Of a stretch of 10,885 nucleotides of DNA, positions 7,138 through 10,885 are shown in pieces. The DNA is from CALZFJ01 sp051878575 (GTDB lineage Bacteria > Bacteroidota > Bacteroidia > Bacteroidales > Muribaculaceae), in NCBI GenBank assembly GCA_051878575.1, contig JBJEKJ010000047.1:1-10885 (forward strand), in the 5' to 3' direction. Below the pieces are notes generated by a model. It did not search any database. It saw nothing but the letters and a program-made list of their open reading frames with translations, and was not told where the DNA came from. How positions within the stretch are numbered: the stretch's first letter is position 1; every line of letters starts with the position of its first letter. Made by a program: the position numbers and the translations under genes.

Positions 7138-8013
7138 CTACTCGCGGCGGTCGATGCCCCACATCAGCTTATTGCGCAGGGTGTCGGCGAAGTTGTGTCC
7201 TGAGTGCTGAATCACTTTCACTGCGAAGTCGGCCTTCTCCACCACGATTTCCGATCCCACCGGGAAAGTGAACGGACGTCCGTCGATGCTCACCTGATAG
7301 TGAGAGGCTCGCGACGTGGTGGCGACGCGAATCACGCTGTCGTCGCGCAGCACCAACGGTCGCATCGTCAGCGAGTGAGCCGATATTGGCGACAGCACGA
7401 TATTGTTGGTCGTAGGCTCCAATATCGGTCCGCCCACGCTAAGGTTGTAGGCCGTGGAGCCGGTGGGTGTGGAGATTATCAGTCCGTCGCCCTTGTAGGT
7501 TGTCAGGTCGCGGCCGTTCACCCATGTGTGCATGCTTATCATCAGCGCCGTGTCGTGGCGGTTCACGGCGATCTCGTTGAGCGCGTAGGGATTGTCGATT
7601 GCGATGCCGCAGTCGGTCGACACCCTCAGCACCGTTCGCTCCTCAATCTGGTAGTCGCCGTCGAAAATCGAGCGTATCACGCAGTCGATGTTCTCCACGC
7701 TTGCGTCGGCCAGATATCCGAGATGCCCGGTGTTAATTCCGAGAATCGGTATTCCGCGGTGCGCAACCTTCTCGGCGGTGCGCAGGAATGTGCCGTCGCC
7801 GCCGATGCTCAGCGCTATTGCCGCGTCGAAGTCGTCCGAGCTGTCGATAATCTCGTCGACGTCGGGCCTCACGCTCGTGTGTCGCAGCAGGTAGTCGTAG
7901 AACGACCTGTCGACAGCCACCCATGCGTTGTACCCTGCGAGCACCCTGAACAGGCGTTGCAGATGGCTGAAGTATCGGTCTTGGTATTCGTTGCCGTAGA
8001 TTGCAATCCTCAT
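7138..8013 (-). CDS. nadK: NAD kinase
   Basis: A 291-residue cytoplasmic enzyme that phosphorylates NAD with ATP to make NADP, the only route to NADP. The hallmark motifs are all present: GGDGT at 71-75 with catalytic Asp73, NE at 146-147 in ALNEIAVNR, and the Gly-rich segment GDGLIISTPTGSTAY at 175-189 followed by GGPI. GINTGHLGYLAD at 92-103 is also typical. The length is normal for the bacterial family (about 290). The ATG at 8013 is well placed: the N-terminus MRIAIYGNEY begins the Rossmann-like strand. The preceding barrel gene ends 59 bases upstream, and the metallopeptidase begins 29 bases downstream. No TAnnTTTG promoter is visible in the 59-base gap, so the three genes may share a transcript. 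The enzyme appears intact. Confidence 0.95.
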   Translation of the reverse strand: MRIAIYGNEYQDRYFSHLQRLFRVLAGYNAWVAVDRSFYDYLLRHTSVRPDVDEIIDSSDDFDAAIALSIGGDGTFLRTAEKVAHRGIPILGINTGHLGYLADASVENIDCVIRSIFDGDYQIEERTVLRVSTDCGIAIDNPYALNEIAVNRHDTALMISMHTWVNGRDLTTYKGDGLIISTPTGSTAYNLSVGGPILEPTTNNIVLSPISAHSLTMRPLVLRDDSVIRVATTSRASHYQVSIDGRPFTFPVGSEIVVEKADFAVKVIQHSGHNFADTLRNKLMWGIDRRE

Positions 8014-8053
8014 GGAGAATCGGGATTAATAATTAGTAAAGAGTTGTGTGTAA

Positions 8054-8071
8054 GCGCATTCGCATGTGCGC
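8054..8071 (-). terminator. Weak hairpin after the barrel gene
   Basis: GCGCA (8054-8058) pairs with TGCGC (8067-8071) around an 8-base loop, immediately after the barrel gene's stop codon. The stem is only 5 base pairs and no T-run follows, so it may attenuate rather than end transcription, or be chance. Confidence 0.25.
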
Positions 8072-8072
8072 G

Positions 8073-9155
8073 TCAGAAAATGCGGTAGGAGATGCGGAAG
8101 TCGAGCACCGGATACACCTTCAGCGCCTTTATCAGCTTCACGTAGTCGCCCACCTTTCCGCCAATGTCCTCCACGTCGCGAGTGAGGTCGACGGCGTAGT
8201 CGGGGTCGTTGGGGTCGGCTTTCACGCCATTGTAGGTGATTATTTTGGGATGTCCGCCCCAGAACATCGCACCGCAGTCGAATGATATCGACAGGCGCTT
8301 CGCCTTGTCGACAAACCCTCCGTAGCCGAATCCCACGTAAGGGCGGAATCTGTTGACCCAAGCCTCGGCGCGCAGCGTGGCATCGTTGCCCGGCTCCATC
8401 ATGAAAGGCTTCCCGGAGTCCTTGTAATTGCCTATATGCACACCCATGCGGCCGTAGCCCATTATCTTGTCGCGCATGGCGTCGCCCACGTCGGGGTCGA
8501 TGTAGTAGTCGCCGTAGATAGGTTTCGACATGTATATCGGGTCGCCGTACTCGTCGACCGATGTGAAGAAGTCGTAGATGCTGTTATACATTCCCACGCC
8601 TACGAGAGTGGGAGCCTCGCTGAGGCCGTTCACGGCAGTGGCGATTTTCTTCGGGCCGGCATAGAATCCTGCGGTGAAGTGCCAGTGCTTATTGCGGAAG
8701 GGATACACGTCGACAAGCAGCTTGAAGTTGAGCATGTCGGGCTTGCCGTCGATAGTCACCTCCTTGTTGACGTCGAATCCGGTCATACTCTTCAGCAGCG
8801 CCTGCGCCTTCTCGAATGTGCTCTCGGTCACCGCCTCGCTGCCGTTGTAGCTCATGATGTCGAAGTGCAGGGGCACCTTCACCGGCGGCATGTAGGATAC
8901 TCCCGTGCGCACCTGCACCACATTGCCCACAGGCAGGGCAATGTCGAGGCCTACGCCCGTAGTGCCCACTGTGAGGCCTAAGTCGAGATGGTTGAGTATG
9001 TTGGAGTCGCTTTTGGGGGCTTTTGAGGCTATGCCCGGCTGTGCGGCTTGTGCCGATTGGAAGCCGGCAGAGCCTCCGTCGTCGGCCACGGCGTAGAGCG
9101 AGCTTGCGCCCACGGCAAGCATTATCGACAAAAGTTTTGCTGCAAAATGCTTCAT
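8073..9155 (-). CDS. Outer-membrane beta-barrel protein, uncharacterised
   Basis: A 360-residue envelope protein. Residues 1-22 form a signal peptide (MKHFAAKLLSIMLAVGASSLYA), followed by a low-complexity stretch to about 50. From residue 57 on, alternating hydrophobic/polar strands appear: LDLGLTVGTTGVGLDIAL, VVQVRTGVSYM, LNFKLLVDVYPF, HFTAGFYAG, FRPYVGFGYGGF, LSISFDCGAMFWG and a final VLDFRISYRIF ending in Phe, the usual signature of outer-membrane barrels. Between 185 and 265 lies a long polar segment rich in Tyr, Asp and Gly, likely extracellular loops. I do not recognise a specific family or cargo. The ATG at 9155 is chosen over a TTG at 9188, because the TTG lies inside the -7 promoter element and would bury the signal peptide behind 11 extra residues. 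It is the first gene of the leftward group with NAD kinase. Confidence 0.82.
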   Translation of the reverse strand: MKHFAAKLLSIMLAVGASSLYAVADDGGSAGFQSAQAAQPGIASKAPKSDSNILNHLDLGLTVGTTGVGLDIALPVGNVVQVRTGVSYMPPVKVPLHFDIMSYNGSEAVTESTFEKAQALLKSMTGFDVNKEVTIDGKPDMLNFKLLVDVYPFRNKHWHFTAGFYAGPKKIATAVNGLSEAPTLVGVGMYNSIYDFFTSVDEYGDPIYMSKPIYGDYYIDPDVGDAMRDKIMGYGRMGVHIGNYKDSGKPFMMEPGNDATLRAEAWVNRFRPYVGFGYGGFVDKAKRLSISFDCGAMFWGGHPKIITYNGVKADPNDPDYAVDLTRDVEDIGGKVGDYVKLIKALKVYPVLDFRISYRIF

Positions 9156-9185
9156 TGGAATTAAGTTTGAGTAAATAAATTTGCG

Positions 9186-9193
9186 CAAATGTA
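9186..9193 (-). promoter_or_regulatory. Candidate -7 element for the outer-membrane barrel gene
   Basis: The minus strand reads TACATTTG, an exact match to TAnnTTTG, 30 bases upstream of the ATG at 9155. No TTTG lies 19-21 bases further upstream; the closest is a TTTG only 12 bases away and a TTTC 23 bases away. The promoter is therefore weak, activator-dependent, or misassigned. Confidence 0.45.
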
Positions 9194-9360
9194 GTAAATA
9201 AGTGACAAATTGTAGCGAAAAAACGGGTTGGTTGTGTTTAGTTGGTGAATTTTACAAAACTTTAACATATCAATCGTGCCGTTAATCTGTTATATAATTG
9301 ATGCGGGCAGCTTGAGTTGACTGAAAACAGCCTGTTTGAGCCAAATAGCGTCAAAAATTG

Positions 9361-9379
9361 TGGAATGATGCCAAAAGTG
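9361..9379 (+). repeat. Shared intergenic 19-mer, copy B
   Basis: TGGAATGATGCCAAAAGTG matches copy A at 6334-6352 with one mismatch (C for T). It ends 39 bases upstream of the -33 element of the lipoprotein promoter. In this copy ATG ATG begins a 16-codon open frame ending at the TAA at 9413-9415; copy A lies in a longer frame with the same MM-x-KV beginning. A control element and a short decayed or real reading frame are both possible. Confidence 0.6.
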
Positions 9380-9418
9380 GGAGAAAAATGGCGTTTTGGT
9401 GAAAATTTGCATTAAAAG

Positions 9419-9450
9419 TTTGGTAGATTCATAAAAGATGTTTAGCTTTG
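9419..9450 (+). promoter_or_regulatory. Strong Bacteroidota-type promoter of the coiled-coil lipoprotein
   Basis: TTTG (9419-9422), a spacer of exactly 20 bases, and TAGCTTTG (9443-9450) give a full match to the primary sigma factor consensus of Bacteroidota. An A/T-rich stretch (AAAATTTGCATTAAAAG) lies directly upstream and may act as an UP-like element. The expected start, around 9456, leaves a leader of about 125 bases, long for this group. Confidence 0.85.
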
Positions 9451-9493
9451 CAAGGTTATTAACAAAAAACTAAAGAATATAAACCGGTTAAAA

Positions 9494-9540
9494 TTATCAT
9501 AAAACGGAAACCGACACTTAGCTAATTCATAGTATGATAA
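9494..9540 (+). promoter_or_regulatory. Inverted repeat in the lipoprotein leader
   Basis: TTATCATA (9494-9501) and TATGATAA (9533-9540) form a perfect 8-base inverted repeat with a 31-base spacer, inside the untranslated leader and 40 bases before the ATG. It could be an RNA stem, a dimeric protein site, or chance in AT-rich DNA. Confidence 0.3.
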
Positions 9541-9580
9541 ACAAAAAAATAATTATATTTACTAATTCAAATCTATAGAG

Positions 9581-10885
9581 ATGAAAAGAAAATTACTAAA
9601 CGGATTGCTTGCCCTTGCCATAATCGTGGCAGGTGCGGGTGTTTTCAGTTCTTGTAAGGACACTAACGAGGACATGATTTCCCAGACAAAAAGCGATTTG
9701 CTGGCCGAATTACAGGCAAAGGAGACTACTCTCCGCTCTCTTATCACCGCTCTTGAGGAGGCTCAGAAGCAGTGCAAGCAGCAGTGTGAACAAAATCTTA
9801 AAAATGAGATTAACCGCATTACGCTTGAGCTCAATGCAGCTATCGACAAGAAGGCCGACAAGACCTATGTTGACAGCTTAAAGAATGAACTCGACAGAGC
9901 CTTCCAGCTATTAAGCACCTTGCAGGGTGACTTGGATATTGCCGAAGATAAAATTGATAAAAATAAGAAAGAAATAGACGCCTTGAGGAAGATGCTTGAG
10001 AATCTCGGCGTGACGGGAACCACCTCAATCGTCATAACCAATCCCGACGGCTCTACTACCGAGGTTGCAAATCTCCAAGATATGGTTAATGCCATGAATA
10101 TGAACATTACCAATATCTACAATACTCTCAATCAGCTTAGCACTGATATGAGTCTTGCGTTGGAAAACATGAACAAAACCATCGAAGGCCTTCAGGGTCA
10201 GATTACCGCTCTCGACAAGAAGTTGACCGAGGGATATGTTACTAAGGAGGAGTATGAGCAGGCCAAAACTGAATTGCAGAATGCTATCACTACAATCAAC
10301 GGCCGCATCGATACTCTCAATCAAAGCATTAAGGACGCCAACAAGCGCATCGATGATCTCAAGACATACGTGGACAATGCCATCGCCGGCTTGAAGCCCG
10401 ACATTAAGAAGGGAATTGACGCCTACAACTGGATTGAGACCAACAAGTCGCGTCTTGACGCTCTTTGGAATGCTCTCGAAGATTATAAGCAATATGTAAG
10501 CAACAACTATGCTACAAAGACGGAGTTGACTACTGCCGTGACTGATCTTGAGAATCGTCTCAAGAAGCAGATCGAAGCCCTCGACAAGAAAATTGAAGAC
10601 CTTGAGAAAGAGCTTAAAGCCGCTATCGACGCAAAGGCCGACAAGACCTACGTTGACGGCATCAAGTCGCTTTTCGAAGGCGAGATCAAGCGATTGGAGG
10701 CTCTTATTTCCGCACTCGACGGCCGTTTGACCTTGACAGAGGAAGATATTAAGCAGTTGGGTATTGATGTTGATGCTCTGAAGACATCGGTTGGTGAAAA
10801 TGCAAGCGCCATAGAGCTCAACAAGGCCGCTATTGAGGCCCTCAAAAAACGTGTTGAGAAAAACGAGAGTGACATCTCGGACAAT
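9581..10885 (+). CDS. Coiled-coil surface lipoprotein, 3' end beyond window
   Basis: The frame is open for 435 codons from the ATG at 9581 and runs off the window. Residues 1-25 form a lipoprotein signal with lipobox FSSC (Cys25). The next residues, KDTNED, are acidic and resemble the surface-export signal of Bacteroidota lipoproteins, so display on the cell surface is likely. The rest is mostly predicted coiled coil; for example, positions 334, 338, 341 and 345 are Leu/Ile in 4-3 spacing. The motif AID-x-KADKTYVD occurs at about 87-98 and 348-359, and GYVTKEEYEQ (219-227) and NNYATKTEL (308-316) have the look of trimeric phage tail-fibre or adhesin stalks. Residues 143-165 (including NPDGSTTEV) may be a small beta insertion. 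Cys65 and Cys69 lie within the first helix. Composition is about 45% GC in sampled lines, versus about 60% in NAD kinase. Function unknown; stalk, adhesin or structural spacer are options. Confidence 0.88.
   Translation, partial: MKRKLLNGLLALAIIVAGAGVFSSCKDTNEDMISQTKSDLLAELQAKETTLRSLITALEEAQKQCKQQCEQNLKNEINRITLELNAAIDKKADKTYVDSLKNELDRAFQLLSTLQGDLDIAEDKIDKNKKEIDALRKMLENLGVTGTTSIVITNPDGSTTEVANLQDMVNAMNMNITNIYNTLNQLSTDMSLALENMNKTIEGLQGQITALDKKLTEGYVTKEEYEQAKTELQNAITTINGRIDTLNQSIKDANKRIDDLKTYVDNAIAGLKPDIKKGIDAYNWIETNKSRLDALWNALEDYKQYVSNNYATKTELTTAVTDLENRLKKQIEALDKKIEDLEKELKAAIDAKADKTYVDGIKSLFEGEIKRLEALISALDGRLTLTEEDIKQLGIDVDALKTSVGENASAIELNKAAIEALKKRVEKNESDISDN
9836..9874 (+). repeat. KADKTYVD repeat, copy 1 (in lipoprotein)
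   Basis: Thirteen codons encoding AAIDKKADKTYVD (residues 86-98). The same segment recurs at 10619-10657 with one residue change (K90 to A) and few base changes, 783 bases apart and in frame. This supports internal duplication within the coiled-coil stalk. Confidence 0.8.
10619..10657 (+). repeat. KADKTYVD repeat, copy 2 (in lipoprotein)
   Basis: Residues 347-359, AAIDAKADKTYVD, the second copy of the segment at 9836-9874. It follows a very regular heptad stretch (residues 327-349) and is followed by another coiled-coil segment (about 361-383). Confidence 0.8.

Larger units (their letters stand above)
9156..9580. other. 425-base divergent control region
   Basis: This AT-rich region separates the leftward barrel gene from the rightward lipoprotein gene. 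It contains a candidate leftward promoter at 9186-9193, one copy of the shared 19-mer at 9361-9379, a strong rightward promoter at 9419-9450, and a leader of roughly 125 bases with an 8-base inverted repeat. Between about 9200 and 9360 I see no RNA gene or convincing protein gene, only a GT-rich patch (9226-9247) and a 6-base inverted repeat (ATCAAT at 9269, ATTGAT at 9297). No inverted repeats long enough for an invertible promoter flank the promoter. Confidence 0.6.

Noticed and set aside
7109..7162. GTG start at 7162 for the metallopeptidase
   Set aside because: It would overlap NAD kinase by 25 bases and add a polar, family-atypical extension; the ATG at 7108 fits better.
7204..8088. 294-codon rightward open frame opposite NAD kinase
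   Set aside because: It mirrors the certain NAD kinase gene in a GC-rich region where antisense frames stay open; the product is His/Val/Arg-rich with no motif, and no promoter or spacing supports it.
8436..8981. 181-codon rightward frame opposite the barrel gene
   Set aside because: The sense strand encodes a signal peptide and barrel strands with terminal Phe; the antisense frame is rich in His and Val as expected for a shadow.
9156..9188. TTG start at 9188 for the barrel protein
   Set aside because: The TTG lies inside the -7 element and would put 11 residues before a textbook signal peptide beginning at 9155.
9365..9415. 16-codon peptide frame beginning ATG ATG in the divergent region
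   Set aside because: It is too short to support as a gene by itself and has no ribosome site; it is kept only as one possible explanation for the shared 19-mer.
9156..9580. Invertible (phase-variable) promoter upstream of the lipoprotein
   Set aside because: Bacteroidales surface genes often have these, but no inverted repeats of suitable length bracket the promoter at 9419-9450 and no recombinase gene is present.

Overview
The window looks like chromosomal DNA from an anaerobic gut Bacteroidota, order Bacteroidales, plausibly Muribaculaceae (family placement is inference). The signs are promoters of the Bacteroidota type (TTTG, about 20 bases, TAnnTTTG), weak or absent Shine-Dalgarno sequences, a nucleoside kinase C-terminus of the Bacteroidales type, a very large secreted protein with a type IX secretion (T9SS)-like tail, and a lipoprotein with a Bacteroidota-style lipobox. 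No tRNA, rRNA, CRISPR array, insertion sequence or integrase is visible.

Layout. Bases 1-363 (+) hold the end of a cytoplasmic nucleoside (uridine-type) kinase. It is followed after 51 bases by a secreted two-domain SGNH/CE2-like carbohydrate esterase (415-1494, +). A strong hairpin at 1513-1555 separates this gene from the convergent 1565-codon gene (1575-6272, -). That gene encodes a signal peptide, a right-handed parallel beta-helix, four long repeats in which a fibronectin III (FN3)-like domain appears split by an inserted beta-rich domain, and a T9SS-like C-terminal sorting domain. It has its own promoter at 6303-6334.

Upstream on the same strand lie a DUF45/YgjP-type zinc metallopeptidase (6386-7108), NAD kinase (7138-8013) and an outer-membrane beta-barrel protein (8073-9155). 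The first two are closely spaced and probably cotranscribed. A 425-base AT-rich divergent region (9156-9580) carries a weak promoter for the barrel gene and an excellent one for a rightward lipoprotein gene (9581 to the window end, incomplete). This lipoprotein is almost entirely predicted coiled coil with tail-fibre-like repeats, and its base composition is clearly more AT-rich than that of its neighbours.

Functional picture. Housekeeping functions (nucleoside salvage, NADP synthesis, a small metallopeptidase) are interleaved with cell-envelope functions (esterase, giant surface adhesin-like protein, barrel, coiled-coil lipoprotein). The most unusual items are the split-FN3 repeat architecture, which recalls the adhesin regions of gingipains; a 19-base sequence shared with one mismatch between the two main intergenic control regions; and the long coiled-coil lipoprotein running off the end.
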